A stretch of 64,000 nucleotides of DNA from CAYNZP01 sp964401835 (lineage in GTDB: Bacteria > Planctomycetota > Phycisphaerae > SM23-33), in NCBI GenBank assembly GCA_964401835.1, contig CAYNZP010000001.1, positions 62,001 through 126,000 of the forward strand, read 5' to 3'. Below, piece after piece: positions 17,187 through 27,069 of this stretch (within the stretch, counting starts at the first letter, position 1; every line of letters begins with the position of its first letter). The notes beneath the pieces are model-generated. The model did no database searches. It was given only the letters and a program-made list of their open reading frames with translations, and was not told where the DNA came from. Both the position numbers and the translations under genes were made by a program.

Positions 17187-18632
17187 TTGTTTGTAATAAC
17201 AAAGTCGGGAAAAATCAGATTTCAATTTGTACTGAATTGCCTCGCGATGGTAACGGTCCTGGCTTGCCCATCGATTCTGATAGCTGGAAATCTTCAGGGG
17301 AATATCGCGTCGAAGGTTGCAGCTTATGAAAAAAAATCAAAGGCGAGCGTCGGCGTTTGCGTAATAGACTTGCGTGACGGTAGCAAGGCTGCAACTGTCA
17401 GGGAAAACCAGCTATTTATCCCGGCCAGTAACCAGAAAATTTTGACGACGGCTTTTGCACTGAGTGAACTCGGCAAGGATTTTGTATTCACCACCAACGT
17501 TTATCGCGGGGGCGGGGATATTATCATTTTCGGCGATTTCGACCCAACTCTCGGCGATGCGGTACTGGCTGAGACGGCGGGTGAGTCTATTTATCACGAG
17601 CTGGACAAATGGGCCGATGCGATTCAAAAGTCGTTCGGCTCCAGGCCTGTTGGAGATATCGTTGTTTGCGCCGGTACCGATCCAAAAAAATATCGCCATC
17701 CGGATTGGCCCCAAAAACAACACGAACGATGGTATGCTGCTCCGGTTGCGAGGCTGAACTTCCATAACAATTGCTACGGCGTTACGTTCAAGCTTGATGG
17801 TGGAAAGGCTGATGCCCATATCCTGCCGGCAAGCAAATTTGTCAAGGTCACAAACGCCGTCAAGCCCGGCAAACGTCAGCTCTGGTCACTCAGGACAAAC
17901 AAGGACGACTCAGCCTTGGTTCTCAAAGGCACGATCAAAAAACCTTCCACCGAGCCTACAAAGGTGGCCACGAACAATCCGCCGCTGCTTCTTGGGCGGG
18001 TATTGGCTGACCGGCTTGATCGCAGGGGGGTAAAACTCAAAAGCAGCATACTTGTCATCGATCCGAAAGATATAGATCTTTCTCAAGCCCAGCTGCTTTA
18101 CAGCACGACATCGCCCATATTAGCTGCGGTTGAACGGGCCAACAGGGAGAGCTTAAACATGGCAGCTGAGTGCCTGCTTCTTTGTAGCGGTGACGGAACC
18201 TGGACTGGCAGCGTAGCGAAGATGATGGAAGCCTTGAATTTCTTTTTCGATATTTCCTCCGAAAGCGTCCGGGTTAGCGATGGCAGCGGCCTTTCAAGGA
18301 ACAATCGGGTTACGCCCTGGGTCCTTGCGAGAGTGCTTTGGGGTATGACAAGGCACGAAGCCGGCCAGATATTCATCGAAAGCCTTCCCGTCTGCGGTGT
18401 CGACGGTACATTAAAAAAGCGGTTGAAAGAAAAAGCATATCGAGGCCGGGTAGTAGCGAAGACGGGCTATATTGCCGGTGTTTCCGCGTTGAGTGGTTAT
18501 GTTCTTGACGCGGACAACTCGGCTGTGTTCGCGTTTTCTGTCCTGATAAACAATGTTGCGGGCGGCCAAAACTGGAAGGCAAAACAGTTGCAGGACAATA
18601 TCTGCAGGCTTCTCGTTGATTCACTGAAATAA
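17187..18632 (+). CDS. dacB: D-alanyl-D-alanine carboxypeptidase/endopeptidase (PBP4, peptidase S13)
   Basis: 481 residues from a TTG start with GGAG eight bases upstream. Signal peptide at the N-terminus (VLACPSILIAG). The S13 active site is complete: SNQK at residues 81-84, SLN in ESLNMAAE, and KTG in VVAKTGYIAG. It cleaves the terminal D-Ala or peptide cross-links in periplasmic peptidoglycan. Directly downstream of pfkA and likely cotranscribed. Confidence 0.92.
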   Translation: MFVITKSGKIRFQFVLNCLAMVTVLACPSILIAGNLQGNIASKVAAYEKKSKASVGVCVIDLRDGSKAATVRENQLFIPASNQKILTTAFALSELGKDFVFTTNVYRGGGDIIIFGDFDPTLGDAVLAETAGESIYHELDKWADAIQKSFGSRPVGDIVVCAGTDPKKYRHPDWPQKQHERWYAAPVARLNFHNNCYGVTFKLDGGKADAHILPASKFVKVTNAVKPGKRQLWSLRTNKDDSALVLKGTIKKPSTEPTKVATNNPPLLLGRVLADRLDRRGVKLKSSILVIDPKDIDLSQAQLLYSTTSPILAAVERANRESLNMAAECLLLCSGDGTWTGSVAKMMEALNFFFDISSESVRVSDGSGLSRNNRVTPWVLARVLWGMTRHEAGQIFIESLPVCGVDGTLKKRLKEKAYRGRVVAKTGYIAGVSALSGYVLDADNSAVFAFSVLINNVAGGQNWKAKQLQDNICRLLVDSLK

Positions 18633-18645
18633 GTCGCCAAAAAAA

Positions 18646-19644
18646 TTACCAAGCCTCCAGTTCACCCACTATCTCTTCGACGAGATCTTTGATTGTGACG
18701 ATTCCGATATGTTTTCCGCCTGGCTCAGCCACTACAGCCATGACGTGGTTGCTTCGCTGCATTTTGTAAAGCGCGTCGGGTACAGGCGTGCTGGCAGATA
18801 TGGCGAGGGAGGGTTTTAACTTATCCAAAGGTTCAGAACTTTCCCCAGCCAGAATCGCTTTGTAAACATTCAACACCCCGCCAATAGAGCCGTCTTCGTT
18901 TAAAACGGGGAATCGTGTGAAATTGTGTTTTTCTATCAATTCAATTAATTGCTGACGCGTTACGTCGGTGCTGACGGAAACCACGTCGCAAATTGGAACC
19001 ATGACATCGAGCAGCTGGACTTCATTGATACTCATTACCCTGTCAGCCATAATCGACTGGGAATGTGTAAGTACCCCTTCCGCTCTGCCCTCGGCGATGA
19101 CGGCTGCGGGTGCGTGATGAGCCAGGGCTTGAGAATTTCTTGGTGCGCGAGTGAGGAAAATCAAGATCGACGACACTCCCTGGATAAGCAAAGAAAGCCC
19201 TGTGTAGCGAAAAAGGAAATTGAAAAAGCGAAGCACCCACGCAATCTTGTACATAAGCGATTCGCAGAGGCGATGAAAGACTCCCTTGGGTACGCTGTCA
19301 CAGGTTACAAAGAGAAGCGGGGTAGCTACTGCAACGGTTAGCCATTCGGATTTTTCTCCTGCACCGGCCATGAAAAAAAGTGTGGTTATTGCGAAGGTGG
19401 CGATGTATCGGAACATATTTGTTCCAAGCAGCAGCACCGATAGCAGGTTGTTTGGATTATCCAGCATTTTCAGCAGAAAACGGGCTGTACGGTCGCCGGA
19501 TTCAGCCCTCAGGTCCAGGCGTATCTTGTTGAGGACATAAATCCCTGTTTCCATTCCACAGAATGTCGAATCGATAATAATGGAGACCACTATTACGGCA
19601 AACCAGAACATCCAGGCAGCTATTTCATGTATTTCAGCTGGCAT
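18646..19644 (-). CDS. CNNM/CorC-type membrane protein (DUF21 + CBS pair), second gene
   Basis: Starts at the ATG at 19644 preceded by AGGAGG. The N-terminal DUF21 membrane domain (about 1-170) has three or four helices and the family phrase FCGMETGIYVLNKIRL. Two CBS domains follow (about 200-330), with RVMSINEVQLLDVMVP and IVTIKDLVEEIVGELE. The C-terminal CorC/HlyC domain found in most relatives is absent. The family is linked to magnesium or other divalent-cation export and regulation by adenine nucleotides. The gene overlaps the end of its larger paralogue by 11 bp and is translationally coupled. Confidence 0.88.
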   Translation of the reverse strand: MPAEIHEIAAWMFWFAVIVVSIIIDSTFCGMETGIYVLNKIRLDLRAESGDRTARFLLKMLDNPNNLLSVLLLGTNMFRYIATFAITTLFFMAGAGEKSEWLTVAVATPLLFVTCDSVPKGVFHRLCESLMYKIAWVLRFFNFLFRYTGLSLLIQGVSSILIFLTRAPRNSQALAHHAPAAVIAEGRAEGVLTHSQSIMADRVMSINEVQLLDVMVPICDVVSVSTDVTRQQLIELIEKHNFTRFPVLNEDGSIGGVLNVYKAILAGESSEPLDKLKPSLAISASTPVPDALYKMQRSNHVMAVVAEPGGKHIGIVTIKDLVEEIVGELEAW

Positions 19645-20920
19645 TTTTCCCCTCCTGCAAGACTGCAACTCGCAGCTTGCCTATACGCCGGCCACGCATG
19701 GATTCAATAGTGAAACGAAGGTTGCGATAAGAGGCTACGTCGCCCGGCTGGGGTATTTTGCCGATAAGAGAAATTACAAATCCGCCCACAGTGCTAATTC
19801 GTTCGCTGGCTAGCTCCATCTTGAATGCATCTGTCCATTCGTGAATCGGTAAGTTGGCGTCCAGAAGATATTCTTTTTTACCAAGACGTTTTACTGCCGG
19901 GCCTTCCTGAAATGTTTCCGCTTCAGAGTCTGGAATATCTCCGACGATTTCCTCGAGTATGTCTTCCAGGGAAAGCAAACCGGCTGTACCGCCGTATTCA
20001 TCGACCGCAATCGCTAATTGCTGACCGGCGGAGCGGAACTGGATCAACGCTTTTTCAACAGCCGCGGTTTCCGGAATGAACAAGACGTCTTCGACCATCT
20101 CTGTAAGAGGCCTTTCTGGGTTGAGCAAAAGATTTCGGGCATCGACAATTCCGGTTATGTAGTCGATATTTTTTTTGTAAACAGGAATCCGTCGCAGGTT
20201 TGTCTTGCGGACGAGGCCCATCAAGCCAGCCGAAGAGTCTTTGACGTTGTACGCGATCATATCCACACGTGGCGCCATAATGTCGCTGACCTTCAAGTCG
20301 GTAAGCTCGACAATTTCCTGAAGCAAGGCGCTGGCATCGTGGTCGATCACTCCTCGCTTGGCTGACAAATCGAGAAGCGCGTTAAATTCCTCATCGGTTA
20401 TTCCGGCGATCCCAGCCTTTTGAGGCGCGAAAATTCGCGTCAGCGGAGTGACAAAAAGGTTTTCCAGGATCAAAAGCACTGGCGAAAGTATCCGCCGGAT
20501 AATCGAAATAGGATAGGCTGCCACCAATGCCCATTTGTCGCACACGACGAAGGCAATCATCTTCGGGGTAACTTCGCCGATTAAAATCAGTGCAGCAAGT
20601 GAAATTATCGGTGCTGCAGCCAGAATCAATGCCGACGCCCCCGAGTCCTCCAAACGCAGGATAAGTCCCGCGGATGTTGAGGCAAAGGCAATGTTGACAA
20701 GCATATTACCCAGAAGGATTGTGTTGAGAATTCGCCGGGGTTTTCGCATTAGTGACGCTACGAGCTTGCCGCTTGCAGAACCTTGGCTCAACCGAAGTAT
20801 CGTTCCGCGTGGGAGATTGAAAAGAGACGTCTCCGTGCCGCTGAAAAAAGCCGACCAGAGAAGCAGAATTGCCATCAGGATAAATTCCCAGAAATAATCG
20901 GTGATGAAGTCAGGCCACAT
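19634..20920 (-). CDS. CNNM/CorC-type membrane protein (DUF21 + CBS + CorC_HlyC), first gene
   Basis: The ATG at 20920 follows AGGAGG with eight bases between. DUF21 transmembrane domain (about 1-185; FFSGTETSLFNLPR), CBS pair (about 200-320; VSDIMAPRVDMIAYN, GTAGLLSLEDILEEIVGDI) and a C-terminal CorC_HlyC domain (about 340-425; TVGGFVISLIGKIPQPGD). Full-length family member, likely a divalent-cation transport regulator. It forms a pair with the downstream paralogue that lacks the last domain; the two may act as a heterodimer. Confidence 0.9.
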   Translation of the reverse strand: MWPDFITDYFWEFILMAILLLWSAFFSGTETSLFNLPRGTILRLSQGSASGKLVASLMRKPRRILNTILLGNMLVNIAFASTSAGLILRLEDSGASALILAAAPIISLAALILIGEVTPKMIAFVVCDKWALVAAYPISIIRRILSPVLLILENLFVTPLTRIFAPQKAGIAGITDEEFNALLDLSAKRGVIDHDASALLQEIVELTDLKVSDIMAPRVDMIAYNVKDSSAGLMGLVRKTNLRRIPVYKKNIDYITGIVDARNLLLNPERPLTEMVEDVLFIPETAAVEKALIQFRSAGQQLAIAVDEYGGTAGLLSLEDILEEIVGDIPDSEAETFQEGPAVKRLGKKEYLLDANLPIHEWTDAFKMELASERISTVGGFVISLIGKIPQPGDVASYRNLRFTIESMRGRRIGKLRVAVLQEGKNAS

Positions 20921-21081
20921 TACGAACACCTCCTGAGCTGAAGGTGACTGTTAGCAGCGATGGGCCTTCGGGAAAGATTCTCAGCCCCGCAAATTGTCAA
21001 AAGGCATTGCGGGCCAGGGTCGTCTGATTGTTCCGCTTCTTGTTGCATTGAACGCAAATTCGATTATACGAAATTGTTTCT

Positions 21082-21762
21082 CTAAAGCCAGCGCTGGGGT
21101 GAAAATATCAAATTATCGTGGCCGGGAATTATGATGTCAGCCAATTCGATCAGGTCGCCCAGCGACTCTTTCGCCATCTCGGTATCACTGCAGCCTTGCC
21201 ATACCTGAGCGGCCATGACGTGCTCTGACGATAATGCCGCATCACCGGCGATAACGACAGTGCTTGTCGCCGGTGTCAGAAGCAAGCCCGCTCCGCCTAC
21301 AGAGGGGCCTCGGAGCGGATAAAAAGATATCTGGTTGCCAAATTTGTCTGGCGCTGGCTTGAAGCGTTTAAGCAGGTCGAGGTCAGCCTTGAGTGCCTGG
21401 GCGTCCTCTTCGTTCAGGCGTCCAGCCGAGTCGAGCTGGGTATTTAGTGCCTCGCAGTAACTGGCAAGTTCCAACTCGCCCGTCCACCAGTTAGCGTGGG
21501 CCAGTGCCGCTATACTCCGCCGATGGACCGGTCGAAGCGTAGTGCAGAAGACGTCCGTAACGTCATCGAGGGTCTTGCCCGTCCGCTCGTTGAACCTTGC
21601 AGCCATCGCCGTTGCCGGCAGTGACGGGTCGACGAGAATCGTCCTTTCGCCGTCGGTAACTAATGTGGTCGTGGCGTGGGCCGTTCTGATGGAAGTTCCT
21701 TCGCCCCAAAGTCTGTGATGCGACAATGCACCAATACTTATTATGCGATATTCAACGTTCAT
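21082..21762 (-). CDS. MBL-fold-like protein with a degenerate metal site
   Basis: 226 residues that follow the metallo-beta-lactamase order: TTLVTDGERTILVDPSLP, then where HxHxDH is expected only TTLRPVHRRSI, then VVIAGDAALS and IIIPGHDNLIF near the end. The second half of the metal site (GDAA, PGHDN) is recognisable but the first histidine cluster is not. It may be a non-hydrolytic relative. The start overlaps the stop of miaA by four bases (ATGA), so translation is coupled. Confidence 0.72.
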   Translation of the reverse strand: MNVEYRIISIGALSHHRLWGEGTSIRTAHATTTLVTDGERTILVDPSLPATAMAARFNERTGKTLDDVTDVFCTTLRPVHRRSIAALAHANWWTGELELASYCEALNTQLDSAGRLNEEDAQALKADLDLLKRFKPAPDKFGNQISFYPLRGPSVGGAGLLLTPATSTVVIAGDAALSSEHVMAAQVWQGCSDTEMAKESLGDLIELADIIIPGHDNLIFSPQRWL

Positions 21763-22697
21763 TTGTTTTCCTGACTGAATTCTATCTCTTCAAGCACGCG
21801 GTCAGCTATGTTCTCTACAATATCATCCTCAGCTACGTCGAACCAGTGTACTGCATGGAACCTTCTGTGCCACGTCCGTTGCTTTTTGGCAAGACGCCGC
21901 GTGTTGATCTTTATTTGTTCGACGGCCTCTTCGATGCTGCCATTGCCCCTTAAGTGTTCGATTATCTCGGCGTATCCGACAGCCTGGGCGGCCTGGTCGC
22001 TTAAACCAGCTGGTTCGGCCAGAAGTGAAACAACCTCATCTCGCAGCCCGGTAGCCACCATTCGCTTGACCCGGGCGTTTATCCTTCTGCTCTGGTCGTC
22101 CTTGTCGCGACGGATACCTATGAACACGCAGTCATACCGCCTTTTACCGGAATCCCATTGGCTTTGGAGTTTGCTTATCGGCTTGCCTGTGAGCTGGTAG
22201 ACTTCAAGTGCCCGGATAATCCGTTTTTTGTCATTGAGATGTATTTTTGAAACCGCCTCCGGGTCGATTCTGCTCAGTTCGGAATGTAATACTCCCAGAC
22301 CTTCTTTTTGGGCTCTTACTTCGAGCTGCTGGCGGATACTCGCATCGCTGCCGGGGCCAACGAAAAGCCCTTCACTGAGCGCCTTTATATACAAACTTGT
22401 CCCCCCAACCGCCAACGCAACCGCATTACGGGAGATTATCGACTGATAAGCCTTGTCGGCATGGTCTATGAACTGTGCGACGGAAAAGCTCTCGCTTGGC
22501 TCGACGATATCTACGCAGTGATGCGGCACCTGCGCCTGTTGCTGGGCAGTGGGCTTGGCCGTACCGATATCCATGCGACGGTATATCTTCATCGAATCGA
22601 CGCTGATAATCTCACCGCCAATACGTTTTGCCAATTCTCTGCCGAGCGAGCCCTTGCCGCTGGCGGTACAGCCTATTATGAAATACAACTTTGCCAT
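21759..22697 (-). CDS. miaA: tRNA dimethylallyltransferase
   Basis: 312 residues. P-loop GCTASGKGSLGREL, then IISVDSMKIYRRMDIGTAKP and PHHCVDIVEPSESFSVAQF, all hallmark motifs. The insertion domain (about 120-220) and C-terminal KINTRRLAKKQRTWHR are present. It adds a dimethylallyl group to A37 of tRNAs that read UNN codons. In the P-loop, Cys-Thr replaces the usual Pro-Thr. Confidence 0.96.
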   Translation of the reverse strand: MAKLYFIIGCTASGKGSLGRELAKRIGGEIISVDSMKIYRRMDIGTAKPTAQQQAQVPHHCVDIVEPSESFSVAQFIDHADKAYQSIISRNAVALAVGGTSLYIKALSEGLFVGPGSDASIRQQLEVRAQKEGLGVLHSELSRIDPEAVSKIHLNDKKRIIRALEVYQLTGKPISKLQSQWDSGKRRYDCVFIGIRRDKDDQSRRINARVKRMVATGLRDEVVSLLAEPAGLSDQAAQAVGYAEIIEHLRGNGSIEEAVEQIKINTRRLAKKQRTWHRRFHAVHWFDVAEDDIVENIADRVLEEIEFSQENK

Positions 22698-22775
22698 GTG
22701 GGGATTGTCATTGTTTTGGAGTGCCTATGTCAAGCAGGGCTCACGGACTCGGCTATAAAATCATTTCTCTTTGTT

Positions 22776-25700
22776 TTATTGGGCCTTTTCCGGCTCAGAC
22801 TTTTTAAGACCACCCAGACCGAAATGAACGCTTGCCTTATAGAACACTACATACAAGGTTGGTACAACTAACAGTGTCAGCATTGTCGCAAAGCCTAGGC
22901 CGAATATGACCGCTATTGCCATGCTCGACCACCATTGGCTGGATTCGCTACGAGTGACTAAGCTGAAAGTATGGAAATTGAAGCTCACGCCCGTTGCCAT
23001 CGGTATCAGGCCCAGGATGGTTGTCGTCGCGGTCAGAAGCACCGGCCGAAGTCTCGTAGTGCCGGCCTTTACGGCTGCTTCGATTATATCCATGCCCTTA
23101 CGCTGCAGTTTTCGTGTGTAGTCCAGCAGTACGATGGCATTGTTAACCACGACTCCGGCCAGACTGATAACACCTACGCCTGTCATGATGATACCGAACG
23201 GCATATCGCAAATCAGCAGCCCCACAAAAACCCCGATTAACGAAAGAATCACTGTTGTCATGATGATAAATGGCACAGAAAGCGTATTGAACTGAGCAAC
23301 TAGTATCATAACGATTAGCAATATAGCAAAGACGAACGCCTTGAAGAGAAACAGTTTGGCCTTGTCCTGCTCTTCCTTCTCGCCTGCATATTCAATTCTG
23401 TAGCCTGCCGGCAGGTCCATTTTGGCTAGCTTTGTCTGTGCCTCCTTGAGAACTGCCGTGCTCAGCCGCCCTTCCGCATCGCCGGTTAGAGTTACAACAC
23501 GTTTCTGATTGACTCGGTTTATCGTACCGAACCCGCCCTTGTAATCGAAAGAACCCAGAGAACTCAGCGGAATGGCATCCCCTGACATGTTTGGCACTCT
23601 CAGGCGGAACAGGTCTTCGATGTTCTGTCGCTGCTCTACCGGTAGCCTTACCGTAATGTCGTATTCGTCATTGAACTGACGATAGGTTCCGACCTCACTA
23701 CCGAAGACACTCGTTTTAAGAAAGTTGCCAATTATCCTGGTATTGACTCCCAACAGCGATGCCCTTCGGCGGTCTACCCTGAAAATGATTTCCGGACGCG
23801 TAGCTTCCAGGTCGCTTCGCAGATTAACCAAGCCAAGGACACCTATAATCCTCTTCTTTGCTTCTTCGCTGAGTTGCTCGAGAGTCTTAAAGTCTTCACC
23901 AATAATCCTTACCGAAACAGCGGCTCCTGTCGGCGGGCCGTGCTTTTCTTTTTCCACATTCACTTCCGCTCCGGAAATGTAGGCAAGGTCTTCGCGGAGT
24001 TCGGCTATCACCTCAGCAGAGGGCCTGCGTCTATCTTCAAAATCCTCAAAAACAAGCGTCAGGTTGGCCATGTGAGGCCCGCCTGTTCCCCCGCCAATGA
24101 AAAGATTTTCCGTTCCGCCCGAGGAGCCTACATTCGTTACAACATGCCGGAGATCGTCTTTGTAGTCACTGACGTGTTTTTCGGCAATCTTTGCCAACCG
24201 GTCGGATTCTCTGACGTTTGTTCCCTGGGGTGCGCGAATATTGATAACCGCTCGTGCCGGATCAATATCCGGGAAAAATTCCATGCCCCTGCCAATTCTA
24301 AAATAAGTAATGACAACAGCTACCAGAATCAACAGGGATGAGCAAAGGGTTACTACTTTATGGTGGAGTGCTATATCGAGCAGTTTGCGGTAGCCGTTGA
24401 TGAAGGGGTGCTTGTGGTTCGCTTGTTTTATGCGGCCGCCCGCTACCACCGAACAGACCACCGGGCTGATTATCATCGCCACAAACAATGAACTGGTTAG
24501 GGTTATTATTACGGTGATGGGCAGATATTTCATGAAGTCCCCCGTTAAGCCCGGCCAGAACATCATGGGAGAAAACGCCGCCACAGTCGTTGTGGTGGAA
24601 GTGATGACCGGCCAGGCGACCTCAGCCGTGCCTTTCATGGCAGCTTCGATACGCTTATAGCCCATCTGCATGTGGCGAAAAATGTTTTCGACGATGACAA
24701 TAGCATTATCGACAAGCATGCCGAGCGAAAGTATCAGGCTGAAAAGCACGACCATATTCAGCGTAAAGCCAATCGCACTTAAAATCGCAAAACTCGTTAA
24801 CATGCTCATTGGAATCGCCAGCGCCACAATAAGGCTTGTGCGCCAGCCCATAAACAGAATAAGAACCAGCACAACCAGGATCAGACCCGAGAGTATGTTG
24901 TTTTCCAGGTCAGCTACCATACGACGGATATCGTCTGAATTATCCAGTGTGATTTCGAGTTTGACGCCCTTAGGTACCTGTGCCTGGTATCTTTCGACTA
25001 GGGTTTTGATGGTATCTGAGATGGGTATAATATTCGCCCCGATTCTCTTTTGGATGCTAAGAGATATGCTTTCATTGCCGTCAAGGCGAGCATAACCGAC
25101 ACGGTCCTTGAACGTGTCTTTCACAGTTGCGACGTCGGTTAAATAAATAGGCCGACCTTCTCGCCGGGCGATAATGAGATAGGCTACCTCGTCGGGCTCG
25201 ATGAACTCAGCCGGAACTCTGACATTAAATTTTGTGCCAGCTGTTTCGAGTCCGCCGGCGGATATGTTGACGTTTTCAGAGGGGATCAGCTCCAGAATTT
25301 CCGGAATCGTCAGGCCGTACGCTACGAGGCGGTCCTGGTCTATTTCCAGGCGAATTTCCCGCTCGAGAGTACCGAGAACGTCCACATTAAGCACGCCGGG
25401 TATCTCTTCTATGTCGTCTTCGAGCCTGTCGGAAATATCTTTCAGACGCACAGGGGAGATCGTTCCGGACATACTGATTATCATTATCGGAAACTCGGCT
25501 ATGTTGACCTCGCCGATTGTGGGATCTTCCGCCTCATTCGGAAGTTCGCGTTTAGCCTGGTCCACCTTGTCGCGGACGTTGGCCAGTGCGTCTTCGATTA
25601 GGACGTCCGGCAAAAATTCAATGATTATGCTCGAAACGCCCTCAGCACTGGTCGAGCTGATCTCATCTACGCCCTTTAGGCCGGTAAGTTCCTGCTCGAT

Positions 25701-25898
25701 TTTCATGGTTACCGAAGTTTCGACGTCAGCTGGCGAGACGCCCTCGTAAGTAGTGGTAACCAGAACGATGGGAATCGGGATGTCCGGGGCGCTTTCGCGT
25801 GGGAGGACTATATAGCTATAGACGCCAGCGACTACCATAAGAACCATCAGCACCCCGATGGTTGTACGGTTTTTAATTGCAGTATCTGAAAGTATCAC
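22776..25898 (-). CDS. RND-family efflux transporter, inner-membrane subunit
   Basis: 1040 residues from a GTG start with GAGG nearby. Typical RND architecture: TM1 near the N-terminus, a large periplasmic porter loop (about 35-335), six helices, a second loop and six more helices. The TM4 motif GMLVDNAIVIVEN (about 396-408) contains the proton-relay Asp. It belongs to the HAE1/AcrB group by length and motifs. It lies 10 bp after its membrane-fusion partner. No TolC-like outer-membrane gene is in this operon. Confidence 0.93.
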   Translation of the reverse strand: MILSDTAIKNRTTIGVLMVLMVVAGVYSYIVLPRESAPDIPIPIVLVTTTYEGVSPADVETSVTMKIEQELTGLKGVDEISSTSAEGVSSIIIEFLPDVLIEDALANVRDKVDQAKRELPNEAEDPTIGEVNIAEFPIMIISMSGTISPVRLKDISDRLEDDIEEIPGVLNVDVLGTLEREIRLEIDQDRLVAYGLTIPEILELIPSENVNISAGGLETAGTKFNVRVPAEFIEPDEVAYLIIARREGRPIYLTDVATVKDTFKDRVGYARLDGNESISLSIQKRIGANIIPISDTIKTLVERYQAQVPKGVKLEITLDNSDDIRRMVADLENNILSGLILVVLVLILFMGWRTSLIVALAIPMSMLTSFAILSAIGFTLNMVVLFSLILSLGMLVDNAIVIVENIFRHMQMGYKRIEAAMKGTAEVAWPVITSTTTTVAAFSPMMFWPGLTGDFMKYLPITVIITLTSSLFVAMIISPVVCSVVAGGRIKQANHKHPFINGYRKLLDIALHHKVVTLCSSLLILVAVVITYFRIGRGMEFFPDIDPARAVINIRAPQGTNVRESDRLAKIAEKHVSDYKDDLRHVVTNVGSSGGTENLFIGGGTGGPHMANLTLVFEDFEDRRRPSAEVIAELREDLAYISGAEVNVEKEKHGPPTGAAVSVRIIGEDFKTLEQLSEEAKKRIIGVLGLVNLRSDLEATRPEIIFRVDRRRASLLGVNTRIIGNFLKTSVFGSEVGTYRQFNDEYDITVRLPVEQRQNIEDLFRLRVPNMSGDAIPLSSLGSFDYKGGFGTINRVNQKRVVTLTGDAEGRLSTAVLKEAQTKLAKMDLPAGYRIEYAGEKEEQDKAKLFLFKAFVFAILLIVMILVAQFNTLSVPFIIMTTVILSLIGVFVGLLICDMPFGIIMTGVGVISLAGVVVNNAIVLLDYTRKLQRKGMDIIEAAVKAGTTRLRPVLLTATTTILGLIPMATGVSFNFHTFSLVTRSESSQWWSSMAIAVIFGLGFATMLTLLVVPTLYVVFYKASVHFGLGGLKKSEPEKAQ

Positions 25899-25908
25899 GG
25901 CTTGAGCC

Positions 25909-27054
25909 TCATTTACTTTGAGTTACATTCACTTTTTGGCCCGGGCCTACGAAACGCTGGCCACTTACGATGAGCTTTTCGCCTTTATCGAGGCCTTCGA
26001 GTATCTGAATGCTTCTGCCCTTATAGATTCCGAGTTTGACCTGGCGGCGATTTGCCTTAGAGTCGTTGGCTACATAAACAACGTAGCCTTCTTCAAGCGG
26101 TATCACCGCTTCCAGCGGAACCATGACAACATTTTTGAGAATTTGCCGAGTTAAACGAACCCTAACGATCTGTCCGCTTCGCAGAAATCTTTTTCCGTTC
26201 TCGTCAGGGGCATTGTCTACTGTTATTTCAACGCGGGAAGTTCGCGTTCGAATGTCGGCGATCTCGCTGATGTAGGTAATCTCACCGATGAAATCACGCT
26301 TACCGTTTATATCGACAGAGATCTTTTCCTTGTTCCCCACCTTCAGGAAGGACACATCCCGCTCCGGGACATCGACGACGACCAAGACCTTGTCGACATC
26401 GACAATCTCGGCGACGATGGTTCCCGGCATGACGTATTCGCCTTCATCAACGGGTACCTTGTTCAGGATTCCGCTTATCGGTGCGATGATGGTAGCCCGC
26501 TCCAGCGTTGCCTTCGCGGATTCCAGCGACGCCTTACTTACAGCGGCTTTGTTGCGGGCCTGGTCGACCTCGTTGGGGGTCGCGACACCCAGCTTGCTGG
26601 CTTCGGTTACTCTTTCGAAATCTCTCTGGTCGAACTCAGCCTGTGCCTTGGCCATGTCATATGCAGCCTGAAGCAGGTCGGTATTGAGCTCGATGAGAAT
26701 GTCGCCCTTTTTGCACGCCTGGCCTTCCTGGCAGAGTATTCGTTCAATTCTGCCGTCAACTTCAGCTGCCACCTCGACGTCGTAATTAGGCTCGATGACA
26801 CCGGGCAGCACGAAAGTGTCGAGCAATTCATCTAACGCCTTAACTTCCTCGACGACGACGTTCTGGGCTGGGGCTTCGTTAGAAGGCGCGGTATCCTTCT
26901 TTTTCGGCAACACAAACCAAAGCAAAGCTATCACGACCACCAGAGCTATAATTATTGCCGGGCCCACGGTCCGCTTTGTAAGCCTGAACTTACGTTGCGA
27001 CTTTGGCGGTGAAGGCACGATATTTTTTTCAGCATTTTCTGCGTTCGTATTCAT
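25909..27054 (-). CDS. RND efflux membrane-fusion (periplasmic adaptor) protein
   Basis: 381 residues. One N-terminal transmembrane anchor (VGPAIIIALVVVIALLWFVLP), a barrel-sandwich hybrid (FVLPGVIEPNYDVEVAAEVDG, APISGILNKVPVDEGEYV), an alpha-hairpin between its halves (about 120-190), beta-barrel and membrane-proximal domains. It bridges the inner-membrane RND pump and an outer-membrane channel. Middle gene of the TetR-adaptor-pump operon, 15 bp after the regulator. Confidence 0.93.
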   Translation of the reverse strand: MNTNAENAEKNIVPSPPKSQRKFRLTKRTVGPAIIIALVVVIALLWFVLPKKKDTAPSNEAPAQNVVVEEVKALDELLDTFVLPGVIEPNYDVEVAAEVDGRIERILCQEGQACKKGDILIELNTDLLQAAYDMAKAQAEFDQRDFERVTEASKLGVATPNEVDQARNKAAVSKASLESAKATLERATIIAPISGILNKVPVDEGEYVMPGTIVAEIVDVDKVLVVVDVPERDVSFLKVGNKEKISVDINGKRDFIGEITYISEIADIRTRTSRVEITVDNAPDENGKRFLRSGQIVRVRLTRQILKNVVMVPLEAVIPLEEGYVVYVANDSKANRRQVKLGIYKGRSIQILEGLDKGEKLIVSGQRFVGPGQKVNVTQSK

Positions 27055-27069
27055 GACACACCTAAAAAG

